A DNA stretch of 12,198 nt from Dehalococcoidia bacterium (GCA_009783135.1 WRHS01000040.1:1-12198); one strand, 5' to 3'. Numbered from the stretch's first letter, positions 1 to 7,854 are shown. The notes: a model not told the origin generated them from the letters alone. Numbers and translations are program-made.

Positions 1-1
1 G

Positions 2-3000
2 TTGTGTTTCCAACAAGGTATAGCCATATGCAAAAGTTATGGCAGCAGACAAATCAAGGAATATTTTATAACCGGAATTTACGTCATAGGGAAAATTATT
101 CATGGAATATACAAGCTGATAAGGCACATAAAATAGTTGGAACGATGAATTTTGCCGCGCGAATTCATGGTATAAAGCCGCATCAGATGAGTTGTAAATT
201 AAGGAAAGGTCTAAATCAAAGCCAGCAATACCGGGCAAGCTTAATACGTCGTAAATATAACTTAGGTTACCGGAAATAAGGTCTATACTATCACCTGAGC
301 CGTTACCCACCGAAAATGGAGCTGTTGGATCATACCCCTCATTTATGTCTGCCCCGGAACGTGGAGGAGACGAAGAAGGATCCCCGATGCCGTTCTCAAT
401 AACTATGCGCTGGATATCCACAGTCAAATTGAGAGTTTGTATTACGGTAGACATGGTAACGCCGCGTAAAATCATGTCCTTGGCGTACTGGCGAGCGGAG
501 GAGACATTCGTGCTGCCATAGGTATACAGATACAGGTTGAAAACCAAGTCGTTTCTTTCTTGAGCATCGGGATACATTTGCACGATGCGTTCAGCCTCGT
601 CTAAACTGAACATGCTGTAGCGCATTGTAAGATTAATTTGTATTGCTTCACCAACCGTTGTGCCTTTGGCACTCAGTTCTTTTCTTTGCTCGTCGCTCAG
701 ATTACCAAAAAACTTTGAAATTTTATCCCAATCACCTGCACTTACCTGACTGAGAAGAACATTGTTTTCAATGAGCCTGAATAGGATTACCTCAGATGGA
801 GCACTCGGTTGCCGGTTGGCAATATAACTCAGCCCATCTTCCGTAAGTGGCGCAATAATCCCTAAATACTGGCAAATATACTCTTTTTCTTGCTTGGTAA
901 AGTCGTTGTACTCACTCATTCGCACCAGGAGTTCGTAAGCTTTTTGATCCTCCCGCAAGGATTTAAGAGCAGTTGAAGAGTGAATTGAACCGGCACCACC
1001 CGACGAAGAGCCCCCACGATTTGACATTTCCTGGGATAGTGAAATGGTGGTTGAGCCGGTACCAAGGGCTTTGAAGCGGAAAGCATTGGTAATTCCGCTC
1101 CACGTCATGATATATGGTATCGCCTCGTCAACTGAGAATACTATTTCACCGGGGCTGAAACTTATTATGGTAACATTGGTACCGGGGATTTCCCCTATGG
1201 TGAGTTCTTTAAGCCACGTGAGTGCTGAGAGGTCATCAATTTCCAGCATCAACGGGTCATACGTCAAAGTGAAAATCAGCCCGTCAAAATCATCAATGTT
1301 ATATGCCCATGCACTTACTGTGTAGAATTCTCCGGCTGTTACATTAAGAAGGAAATCTTCACCTGTCGAATCTACCAACAAATCCAACACTGCATACGCC
1401 GTGAGACCGCTACAAGTTGCTGTCAATCCTATGCTGCCGGGTGAGGCAGTGCTGCTTACAGTGATAAGACCTGTGGCACTATTGATGCTGACACCAGTAT
1501 ATATGCTGTCAAGACCATACGCGACAGACGGGTTGGAGACGGGTGTTCCATATTGGTCAAATACTGTGGCACTGACGCCTATCGTAGCGGCAGGCGAGCC
1601 AGATTCGGGAATTGCCAATGTATACAAAAACTGATTGAAAATGAGTTGACTAGGGATGACTTGGTTGAAAACCAAAAATGACTGGACAGGAATGTTGGAT
1701 TGAGATATCCCGCCGTTACCAACCTGCCCATATTCATTGTAGCCACAAGCCCACACAGTGTTGTCAGGTTTAAGTACCATGCTGTGATAATAACCGGCGG
1801 CAATAGCCGTGCCTGTTAGCTGACTCACTACCGGTGTACTGCTCTCAGTTGTAGTCCCATTACCATATTGCCCATTGCCATTCCAACCACAAGTCCACAC
1901 CGTGCCATCTGATTTACGTGCCATGCTGTGATAATCTCCGGCTGAAATAGCCGTAACTCCGGTGAGCCCGCTTACTTGTACCGGTGTTTTGCGATCGATT
2001 GTTGTTCCATCACCGAGTCGGCCACCATTATTATATCCCCAAGCCCAAACAGTGCCGCCTGACTTAATCGCTATGCTGTGGTAGTAACCAGCGGCAATAG
2101 CAGTGGCCCCAGTGAGCCCGCTTACTTGTACCGGTGTTTTGCGATCGGTAGTTGTCCCGTCCCCGAGCTGTCCGAAGTAGTTATATCCCCAAGCCGATAC
2201 AGTGCCATTAGATTTAAGGGCTATGCTGTGTAAATCGCCGCCATCAATAGCTGTAACTCCGGTGAGCCCGCTCACTTGTACCGGTGAGCTGCGATTTGTC
2301 AGCGTCCCGTCGCCAAGTTGTCCGGCATAGTTATATCCCCAAGCCCACACTGTGCCATTTGATTTTATGGCCAAGCTGTGAAGCGAACCTGCGGCAATAG
2401 CTGTAATTCCGGTGAGCCCGATCACCTGTACCGGCGTGGTGCGGTTAGTTGTTGAGCCGTCGCCGAGTTGTCCAACACAGTTATTACCCCATGCCCACAC
2501 TGTGCCGTCTGATTTGAGAGCCAGACTTTGCGCCGCTCCGGCAGCAATGGCTGTAACTCCAGTGAGCCCGATCACCTGTACCGGCGTGGCGCTATTTGTT
2601 AGAGTCCCGTTACCAAGTTGACCTAAATTATTTCTACCCCAAGTCCAAACTGTACCATCTGATTTGAGAGCTAAGCTGTGGTCATAACCGCCAGCAATTG
2701 CCGCAACACCTGTTAGTCCAACTACCTGTATCGGGGTTTTGCGACTACTCAACGCTTCATGACCAAGTTGACCAAAATTGTTATTTCCCCAAGCCCACAC
2801 TGTACCGCTGGAAAGCAGGGCTACACTGTGAGTACCGCCGCCATCAATGGCTGTAACCCCGGTGAGCCCGCTTACTTGTACCGCTGTTGGGCTCTGCGTT
2901 GTTGTTCCATCGCCAAGCTGCCCGTAGGTATTTTGACCCCAAGACCAAACTGTATTGTTTGACTTAAGGGCTAAGCTGTGAGCATAACCACCGGCGATAG

Positions 3001-4879
3001 CAGTAATCCCCGTTAGTCCGCTTACCTGCACCGCCGTACTGCGATTGACAGATGTCCCATCACCAAGCTGCCCATAATCGTTCCATCCCCAAGCCCAAAC
3101 GGTGCCGCCTGACTTAAGCGCTATGCTGTGGTAGTAACCAGCGGCAATTGCTGTGACCCCAGTGAGACCACTTACCTGTACTGCTGTGTAGCGATTGGTT
3201 GTTGTACCATCGCCTAGCTTGCCGTAGCCGTTATTTCCCCAAGCCCAGACTGTACCATCTGATTTAACAGCTAGGCTATGATAACGACCGGCCGCAACCG
3301 CTATGACATTACTCAAACCTATAACTTGTACCAGCATTTCTGAGGATGATGCTGTTCCAATGCCGCATTGTCCCCAGTTGTTTGTGCCCCACGCCCATAC
3401 TGAGCCATCACTCATGAGCACGAGTGTATGGTCATAACCAGCCGCTACCTGTACAACCGTCAAAGAACTGAATAGTGTGTACAATTCCTCAGGTGTTGGT
3501 GCGTAGCCATGCGCGTCAAAGTCATCTTCATATTGCACGTTACTAAATACGGAACCTGCTATGCCGGCTACGGCATTATCAGTACTAAGATAACGCCCAT
3601 TGGTTACCTTGTTATTTAGATGCGTCAGTTTATCGGCTGAATTCAGAATGCGTGCTCTCAGTGCAGATGCACCTAATACATTTCCATCAGCGAGAATGAC
3701 AGCCGCAGCGGCACTTACCTTAGCCGCTGCCATGGATGTACCGGTCATTGGACCATAGCCACCACCTGGTATGGCAGAGGTAACTTCTCTGCCTATGGCT
3801 GAGATATCCACGCCGTTATAGTTAGAGAAATAGGAATATCCCTTGTCGTTATTAACCGAACCTACCGATATGACATTGTCCAAGCCAAAGCAGGCAGGAT
3901 AGACCTGAGTTACTGCAAAGTCAGTTCTGGCATTACCTGCGGCACAGACGAAGAGCATGGAACTATCATCCATGGCCTCATATAGAGCTTGGTTATAAGA
4001 CAAACTTCCAAAAGAACAATTGACTACAGAGGCACCAAAGAGTTCTGCCGTTTCAATAGCAGCTAATATATCCGAGGTATAAGCATAACCTTCCGAGAAT
4101 ACCGGTAAGACCAAAAGCTGAATATTGGCACCATAGTAAGACGCTTCACCGGCAATGATACCGGCGATATGTGTGCCATGAGAGAAAGCTAGCGGATTTG
4201 AGGGGTCATAGACATTTGGTGTTTGCGGGTGCAGGTATGAGGCATATGCCGCATGCAGAGGGTCAACGCCTGTGTCAATAATCGCTATGACTATGGCAGG
4301 GCCTGATATTGAGGAGTTGGGTTGGTTAGGAACAAAACTGCCAACGGTTGATAACCCTGCGTCAATGGAGGCTATTTCCAGTTCGTAATCCGCTTGAACG
4401 TAGAGAACATCAGTATATGCACCTGAGGCAAGCACTGCCTCTTCAAACTCCCATGGTTCTAACTCCTCCGAGAGAATGATGACTTCCATGTCGGCATATC
4501 TTGATGAAGCAGAAGAACGCGAGCCGCCACCATCATCTGCTACTGCGCCGGATGGCAATATGGCGGATGTTTCCAGCGAACTTTTGACAGCATCAAGGCT
4601 GCGGCTTTCTAAAATAGTGTATGGGAGCTTTGATTTGAAGGAATTTGCTTTGTTTTCTTTGTATTTGACTATGAACCGGTCTGTTTTGAATATTTCAGGG
4701 AGGAATTCATCATCTGGGAGAGAGGATTGGTCGGTCATTCTGGCTTGCTGGGCAGCTTCCAAGGCTTTTTGCTGGGTCAAAACAGCTACCAAACTGCTTG
4801 TGCCCACAAGCATAACAAGCGTTAAAATGGTTGTGAGTATCTTCATTCCCAAAGACTTGACTGATGGATTTAACTTCAT
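2..4879 (-). CDS. Giant secreted subtilase / RCC1 / RHS modular protein (C-terminus off window)
   Basis: The frame is open from ATG 4879 to the left edge (1626 residues, no stop). The start has an ideal AGGGGGAG site at 4885-4892. Order seen: signal peptide (~1-35); I9-like propeptide (~65-185); S8 subtilase (~190-410) with IIDTGVD (D202), SHGTH (H234), AAGN (N316) and GTSMA (S382); 12 RCC1 repeats (~470-1075); Big_2/invasin-like Ig domain (~1085-1170); cohesin-like domain (~1170-1285); Gly/Ser linker; helical region (~1295-1510); then SGNLSY, LPGIAG and IYNS motifs typical of the first strands of an RHS/YD shell (~1520 on). The likely role is an exported, self-processing or substrate-cleaving surface protein. 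RHS proteins often carry a variable toxin tip, but that part is outside the window. Catalytic residues are all present, so the protease is probably active. Domain limits are by eye; the cohesin and Ig assignments are weaker than the subtilase, RCC1 and RHS ones. Confidence 0.9.
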   Translation of the reverse strand, partial: MKLNPSVKSLGMKILTTILTLVMLVGTSSLVAVLTQQKALEAAQQARMTDQSSLPDDEFLPEIFKTDRFIVKYKENKANSFKSKLPYTILESRSLDAVKSSLETSAILPSGAVADDGGGSRSSASSRYADMEVIILSEELEPWEFEEAVLASGAYTDVLYVQADYELEIASIDAGLSTVGSFVPNQPNSSISGPAIVIAIIDTGVDPLHAAYASYLHPQTPNVYDPSNPLAFSHGTHIAGIIAGEASYYGANIQLLVLPVFSEGYAYTSDILAAIETAELFGASVVNCSFGSLSYNQALYEAMDDSSMLFVCAAGNARTDFAVTQVYPACFGLDNVISVGSVNNDKGYSYFSNYNGVDISAIGREVTSAIPGGGYGPMTGTSMAAAKVSAAAAVILADGNVLGASALRARILNSADKLTHLNNKVTNGRYLSTDNAVAGIAGSVFSNVQYEDDFDAHGYAPTPEELYTLFSSLTVVQVAAGYDHTLVLMSDGSVWAWGTNNWGQCGIGTASSSEMLVQVIGLSNVIAVAAGRYHSLAVKSDGTVWAWGNNGYGKLGDGTTTNRYTAVQVSGLTGVTAIAAGYYHSIALKSGGTVWAWGWNDYGQLGDGTSVNRSTAVQVSGLTGITAIAGGYAHSLALKSNNTVWSWGQNTYGQLGDGTTTQSPTAVQVSGLTGVTAIDGGGTHSVALLSSGTVWAWGNNNFGQLGHEALSSRKTPIQVVGLTGVAAIAGGYDHSLALKSDGTVWTWGRNNLGQLGNGTLTNSATPVQVIGLTGVTAIAAGAAQSLALKSDGTVWAWGNNCVGQLGDGSTTNRTTPVQVIGLTGITAIAAGSLHSLAIKSNGTVWAWGYNYAGQLGDGTLTNRSSPVQVSGLTGVTAIDGGDLHSIALKSNGTVSAWGYNYFGQLGDGTTTDRKTPVQVSGLTGATAIAAGYYHSIAIKSGGTVWAWGYNNGGRLGDGTTIDRKTPVQVSGLTGVTAISAGDYHSMARKSDGTVWTCGWNGNGQYGNGTTTESSTPVVSQLTGTAIAAGYYHSMVLKPDNTVWACGYNEYGQVGNGGISQSNIPVQSFLVFNQVIPSQLIFNQFLYTLAIPESGSPAATIGVSATVFDQYGTPVSNPSVAYGLDSIYTGVSINSATGLITVSSTASPGSIGLTATCSGLTAYAVLDLLVDSTGEDFLLNVTAGEFYTVSAWAYNIDDFDGLIFTLTYDPLMLEIDDLSALTWLKELTIGEIPGTNVTIISFSPGEIVFSVDEAIPYIMTWSGITNAFRFKALGTGSTTISLSQEMSNRGGSSSGGAGSIHSSTALKSLREDQKAYELLVRMSEYNDFTKQEKEYICQYLGIIAPLTEDGLSYIANRQPSAPSEVILFRLIENNVLLSQVSAGDWDKISKFFGNLSDEQRKELSAKGTTVGEAIQINLTMRYSMFSLDEAERIVQMYPDAQERNDLVFNLYLYTYGSTNVSSARQYAKDMILRGVTMSTVIQTLNLTVDIQRIVIENGIGDPSSSPPRSGADINEGYDPTAPFSVGNGSGDSIDLISGNLSYIYDVLSLPGIAGFDLDLSLIYNSSDAALYHEFARQNSSFQLFYVPYQLVYSMNNFPYDVNSGYKIFLDLSAAITFAYGYTLLETQ
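1660..3470 (-). repeat. Twelve tandem RCC1 repeats, 150-bp period
   Basis: The coding sequence repeats a 50-residue unit of the form AIAAGYYHSxALKSxGTVWAWG, then NxxGQLGDGTTTxRxTPVQV, then SGLTGVT. The anchor 'gtgagcccg' or a variant recurs at 1961, 2111, 2261, 2411, 2561, 2711, 2861, 3011, 3161 and 3311, exactly 150 bp apart. The first and last units are more diverged, and unit 11 is two codons shorter. RCC1 repeats form beta-propeller blades, usually seven per ring, so twelve units suggest two rings or an unusual closure. The high DNA-level identity suggests recent duplication or gene conversion. Confidence 0.92.
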
Positions 4880-4884
4880 GATAA

Positions 4885-4892
4885 CTCCCCCT
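4885..4892 (-). promoter_or_regulatory. Ribosome binding site of the giant subtilase gene
   Basis: AGGGGGAG on the minus strand, five bases before ATG 4879. This fixes the start of the large gene and the N-terminal end of its signal peptide. Confidence 0.8.
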
Positions 4893-4917
4893 TATTTGTT
4901 CTGTTAGTATCTAAAGC

Positions 4918-4979
4918 AAAAAAAGCTACTGAACCCCGTATCTACGGAAATTACAGCAGCAAATATTTCAATGGGTTCA
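4918..4979 (-). promoter_or_regulatory. Leader attenuator: terminator hairpin with competing upstream helix
   Basis: On the minus strand GCTGCTG (4954-4960) pairs with CAGTAGC (4925-4931) through seven pairs, one a G-U, and T7 follows directly (4918-4924). This is an intrinsic terminator. An inner hairpin CCGTA/TACGG (4936-4947) sits inside it. Upstream, TGAACCC (complement of 4973-4979) pairs perfectly with GGGTTCA (complement of 4930-4936), which shares two bases with the terminator's 3' arm. The strand order also allows an H-type pseudoknot. It lies between the promoter at 5033-5061 and the start codon at 4879, so it could control read-through into the gene. I do not recognise a known riboswitch class; the GEMM-I core motifs were looked for and are absent. 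It could instead be a simple terminator for the upstream immA operon. Confidence 0.65.
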
Positions 4980-5032
4980 CCTTAAAAATACCAAAACTCA
5001 AACCGTTTTCTTACGCAATAAATTGACGACGC

Positions 5033-5061
5033 ATGTTATCACTACGGCTTTCCTATGTCAA
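5033..5061 (-). promoter_or_regulatory. Sigma-A-type promoter for the giant subtilase gene
   Basis: On the minus strand TTGACA (complement of 5056-5061), a 17-bp spacer, then TAACAT (complement of 5033-5038). The predicted start is near 5026, giving a leader of about 150 nt before ATG 4879. The perfect -35 box and optimal spacing make this the best promoter in the spacer. Confidence 0.65.
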
Positions 5062-5063
5062 TG

Positions 5064-5078
5064 TGAATTGTCAATTCA
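5064..5078. promoter_or_regulatory. Perfect 15-bp palindrome beside the -35 box (candidate operator)
   Basis: TGAATTGTCAATTCA is a 7+1+7 perfect dyad lying directly upstream of the -35 box of the subtilase promoter. Its GAATTG half-site resembles the core GGAATT-AC-AATTCC of the xre palindrome at 6223-6236, so the same repressor may bind both. That link is inference. Confidence 0.5.
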
Positions 5079-5134
5079 TGGTAATTCGCCGTCGCTCTCT
5101 TCGTGTTTTCTGAACTCCGGTCAATACAAGCAGC

Positions 5135-5707
5135 TTAGTCACCGTTATCAAAATCAAGCAATGCCGTTCCGCCCGCTTTATCAAAGCAGTCTGTTTCGCC
5201 TTTGAAGGTTTGTCCACTGGCAATATATAGCGGCTTAATCCGGTAGCCTCTGTGTTTGAGTATGCGGAGCTTAAAGTCAAGGAAGTCAGAGGGAATGCAT
5301 AACTCACTTGCGATGCTGAAATAGTCTTTGCCATCATCTATGAGTTCCAGCAGTTCATCATCGTCAATGAGTAACTCAGCCGCAAATAGATTGGCTTCGT
5401 ATTCCGTGGGTTGTGTTATATCAAAGAGTTCTGTTTCTTTGAAGCCTTCAAGCATTGCGACATCCTTATGCAGTTGGTCATGCCCCAGTTCATGCGCGAC
5501 CAAAATACGCTGCAATACATCAGATATGCGGTTGTTGAGGACAATGCTGCGTATTTGGACATGGAAAAAGTAATAGGCTTTGAGGTCGCCAAGGTTTTTA
5601 TGGCGTAGTTTAATACCAAGTTCAGCGCAAATCTTATAAGGGTCGCGTGTTTGGTATTGGCTGGTCAGCTTCTGAGCCTCGCCTGCTATATAATCAATTG
5701 AAAACAT
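5135..5707 (-). CDS. ImmA/IrrE-family metallo-endopeptidase
   Basis: The 190-residue protein has the zinc motif HELGH (H72, E73, H76) and the downstream EYEANLFAAELL segment that supplies the third ligand (around E104), both diagnostic of the ImmA/IrrE family (COG2856, PF06114). In ICEBs1 and many phage-like elements such proteases cleave a partner XRE repressor and so induce the element. Here it follows the XRE gene by 9 nt in the same operon, the standard arrangement. There is no good Shine-Dalgarno sequence before ATG 5707, so translation is probably coupled to the upstream gene. The length is typical. The target is inferred from the pairing; no other element genes are intact enough to confirm it. 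Confidence 0.88.
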   Translation of the reverse strand: MFSIDYIAGEAQKLTSQYQTRDPYKICAELGIKLRHKNLGDLKAYYFFHVQIRSIVLNNRISDVLQRILVAHELGHDQLHKDVAMLEGFKETELFDITQPTEYEANLFAAELLIDDDELLELIDDGKDYFSIASELCIPSDFLDFKLRILKHRGYRIKPLYIASGQTFKGETDCFDKAGGTALLDFDNGD

Positions 5708-5716
5708 AGCGCATTA

Positions 5717-6157
5717 TCACTTGGGGCTGATTCTTCTTCTGGCACCAAACTTGCTTTTGGCTTCAGCTTTGGACTCAAGATATACTTCCGTAAGGCTCTG
5801 ATAGAATAACTCTTTGGAATCCTCGTTAAGTTCTCCGCCTGCAAAGAGTGCCGCGGTACGCGACAGAATTGCGGTTGCTTCCCTCGCTCCCTTTGAGCCA
5901 TAGGCATTTCTGGCGTTGGTGATAAAGAGCTCCTGCCATGTGTTTTTCTGCTTGTCTGTTTCGGCATCATCTAAGAGATACGCCACAGAAACATTGAGTG
6001 TTTCAGCCAGTTTCTTGAGCACATCGGGCTTGGGGGAAGTGATTTCCTGCTCGTATTTGTAGATGGTGCGTTCTGTGATACCGACCTTTTGTCCTAGTTC
6101 AATTTGGGACAAGTTCAAAGCGATGCGGGCTATCCTTAGCTTTTCCCCGAATTTCAT
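5717..6157 (-). CDS. XRE-family transcriptional repressor (ImmR-like)
   Basis: The 146-residue product has an N-terminal helix-turn-helix (residues ~5-60) containing the LSQIELGQKVGITERTIYKYE stretch typical of Cro/CI-type proteins, then a helical C-terminal part ending in basic residues. The start is placed at ATG 6157 because GGAG lies 8 nt upstream; an upstream in-frame ATG at 6211 lies inside the promoter palindrome and is unlikely. It is followed after 9 nt by the ImmA-like protease gene, so the two form a repressor/anti-repressor-protease operon as on ICEBs1. The 36-bp palindrome overlapping its own -10 region suggests autoregulation. This pair usually marks an integrative element or prophage. 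Confidence 0.88.
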   Translation of the reverse strand: MKFGEKLRIARIALNLSQIELGQKVGITERTIYKYEQEITSPKPDVLKKLAETLNVSVAYLLDDAETDKQKNTWQELFITNARNAYGSKGAREATAILSRTAALFAGGELNEDSKELFYQSLTEVYLESKAEAKSKFGARRRISPK

Positions 6158-6209
6158 AATATTTTCTCCAATAGCTTCCGATATGGTATTGACATGCTTC
6201 CGACTGTGC

Positions 6210-6247
6210 ATTATACTCTGTAGGAATTACAATTCCGATAGAGTATA
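6210..6247 (-). promoter_or_regulatory. xre promoter with 36-bp nested palindromic operator
   Basis: Two inverted repeats share one centre (6229.5): outer arms TATACTCT (6212-6219) and AGAGTATA (6240-6247), inner arms GGAATT (6223-6228) and AATTCC (6231-6236). Only two base pairs of the 36-bp dyad are mismatched. On the minus strand a perfect TATAAT (complement of 6210-6215) serves xre, with a poor -35. On the plus strand GAGTATATAG offers a -10-like box pointing the other way, where the IS now lies. Such sites are typical of repressor-controlled divergent promoters. Confidence 0.72.
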
Positions 6248-6260
6248 TAGCGGATGTGCG

Positions 6261-6294
6261 CTTCGGGTCAATTCGGAGCTGTTGACAAAGCACT
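6261..6294 (+). repeat. IS1182 left terminal inverted repeat
   Basis: It pairs with 7803-7836: 20 identical inner bases plus CTTC and GGTCAA blocks further out. The complement of GGTCAA also supplies the transposase TGA stop (6268-6270), so the repeat and the gene end overlap. Confidence 0.8.
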
Positions 6295-7749
6295 CATTTT
6301 GAGTGATAACGAACTATATGCAGAAATAGTTATCCGTTTAAGAATTAAAGCCCCTCTGGAATAGCAATATGAAGAAGCTTTTCCCATATACTTCACCATT
6401 CTTTTGAGATTTACTGCTATGGCTGATAACAGGCAATGCTCTTCGGCTGCCTTAAGCCCACGGCGATGTATGCGTTTCAAGTTATGCCTTGCTTTCTGCG
6501 CCGCAAATGTTCCTTCGCACCATACTTGCCGTAGAGCTAAAACTCGTTTGTGTTCAGACGTGCCGTCTTTTTTATGGCTATGTCGCATGGCTGCATCAAA
6601 AATATTGACCATTATCCTCCTGCTTTTCTGGCTAGGAGCTAGGCATTTATTTTGTTGAGAACAACTCTTACAATCATGAAATTTGGCTTTATATTCACGA
6701 GAGACGTTCCAATCACTGCGTTGAAGCCGATTAAGTACTAATTGATTCCCTGCCGGACAGATGAAAGCGTCTTTCTTTTCATCGTATTGAAAATCCTCTT
6801 TTCTGAGTTCGGTTTTGCAAACTGGCTTCTCATTATTCTCCGGCGTGTAAATCGCAATGTTGTTTTCTGACAACTCCTGATGCACAAGACTGATATCATA
6901 GGCGCTGTCTACTCCGACAGCCTCTATTGGTAAACCGAATTTTTGCATATATTTGATTCTATCTAGATATGGTGTTCCATCGGTTACATTACCGGGGGTT
7001 ACCGCAACATCTACTATGATTCCGTGTTTGGCATCAATACTCTGATGGTCAAGATAATGCATACCAAGCGGTTTGTTTGGACGGCGTAAAAAGCCGGCTT
7101 CCGGATCGGTTGCGCTAATGATTTTTGTTTTCATCTCAGGCTTAACCGGTTGCTCTTTATGTCTGGGGCTTTGTATTCCATATTCTTTTTCCAAGCGTTC
7201 CCGCTCGGTTGTTTCATATTTATCGAGCCTGTCCATGTACCATGCTGACTCTTTTTCTACCATCACTTTTACTTCACTTTGACGCGAGGCATTTGCGCGG
7301 ACGTGAGTTGAATCAGTCAAAACCAATTTCCCATCAACCATACCTTTTTCAATACATGTGGTTAGAATGCGCTCAAACAGTTTTCGATAAATGTTTTCGC
7401 CATTAAATCTGCGGCGTCTGTTTTGAGAGATAGTGCTATGGTCCGGGACATCATCGGTAATGTTTAACCCTAAAAACCATTTGTATGCCATATTAACTCG
7501 GATTTCCTGTTCTATGCGGCGTTCAGATTCTATGTTATTCAAATATCCAAGCAATAGATATTTCACCAACACAACCGGATCTATACTGGGACGACCATTA
7601 TTCCCGCAATACAAATCACGTACTTCGTCATAAATGAACGAGAAATCTACGGCTGATTGCAGTTTGCGCAGGAAGTGGTCTTGCGGCACTAAGTTTTCAA
7701 TGGTTCCGCAGAATACTTCAAGCTGAAATCCTTCCCTTTCTGTCAGCAT
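6268..7749 (-). CDS. IS1182-family transposase (DDE)
   Basis: The 493-residue protein has the IS1182-type N-terminus (FxLEVFCGTIENLVPQDHFLRKL, with GRPSIDPVVLVKYLLLGYL), then a DDE catalytic core: LTDSTHVRANAS (D146), GVDSAYD (D281) and CEGTFAAQKARHNLKRIHRRG (E412). A Cys cluster (C331, C360, C363, C369) sits between the second Asp and the Glu, as usual for this family. The start is put at ATG 7749 because GGAGG lies 5 bases upstream; the frame stays open to 7854 only because the terminal repeat and the bases after mobC have no stop. The gene has no frameshift or stop, so the transposase is probably functional. It is transcribed in the same direction as mobC and xre. Confidence 0.92.
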   Translation of the reverse strand: MLTEREGFQLEVFCGTIENLVPQDHFLRKLQSAVDFSFIYDEVRDLYCGNNGRPSIDPVVLVKYLLLGYLNNIESERRIEQEIRVNMAYKWFLGLNITDDVPDHSTISQNRRRRFNGENIYRKLFERILTTCIEKGMVDGKLVLTDSTHVRANASRQSEVKVMVEKESAWYMDRLDKYETTERERLEKEYGIQSPRHKEQPVKPEMKTKIISATDPEAGFLRRPNKPLGMHYLDHQSIDAKHGIIVDVAVTPGNVTDGTPYLDRIKYMQKFGLPIEAVGVDSAYDISLVHQELSENNIAIYTPENNEKPVCKTELRKEDFQYDEKKDAFICPAGNQLVLNRLQRSDWNVSREYKAKFHDCKSCSQQNKCLAPSQKSRRIMVNIFDAAMRHSHKKDGTSEHKRVLALRQVWCEGTFAAQKARHNLKRIHRRGLKAAEEHCLLSAIAVNLKRMVKYMGKASSYCYSRGALILKRITISAYSSLSLKMSALSTAPN

Positions 7750-7802
7750 TTTTACCTCCAAAACTTCATGCCTAATTATACCTGTTTCAGCTTGATTTAA
7801 GT

Positions 7803-7836
7803 AGTGCTTTGTCAACAGCTCCATTTTGACCTGAAG
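7803..7836 (-). repeat. IS1182 right terminal inverted repeat
   Basis: Inverted copy of 6261-6294, with 20 of 20 identity in the inner part (7803-7822). It lies between the mobC stop and the transposase ribosome binding site, which shows that the extra N-terminal frame up to 7854 is not part of the natural transposase. Confidence 0.8.
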
Positions 7837-7854
7837 TTGTTGGTTGAATTTCAT

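Larger units (their letters stand above)
6261..7836 (-). mobile_element. IS1182-family insertion sequence, apparently complete
   Basis: The roughly 1.58-kb element is bounded by inverted repeats (6261-6294 and 7803-7836). The innermost 20 bp, GGAGCTGTTGACAAAGCACT, are identical at both ends, and 30 of 34 positions match overall. It contains one transposase gene filling nearly the whole length. No clear target-site duplication is visible at either boundary choice, so the exact outer ends are uncertain by about 15 bp. It sits 18 bp beyond the mobC stop and about 100 bp upstream of the xre start. Confidence 0.85.

Noticed and set aside
1660..3470. CRISPR-like regular repeats
   Set aside because: The 150-bp periodicity is coding and translates into RCC1 units; there are no short palindromic repeats with unique spacers.
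4476..4907. Plus-strand 143-residue open frame
   Set aside because: It is antisense to the signal peptide and prodomain of the subtilase gene, has no ribosome binding site and resembles no family.
4918..5026. c-di-GMP-I (GEMM) riboswitch in the subtilase leader
   Set aside because: A GTAGATACGGGGTTC stretch resembles part of GEMM-I, but the other conserved core segments are absent upstream.
5071..5337. 88-residue minus-strand frame overlapping immA
   Set aside because: Shadow frame of the ImmA/IrrE gene without a start signal.
7750..7854. N-terminal extension of the transposase frame up to ATG 7854
   Set aside because: It passes through the IS terminal repeat and has no ribosome binding site; ATG 7749 has GGAGG and the normal family N-terminus.
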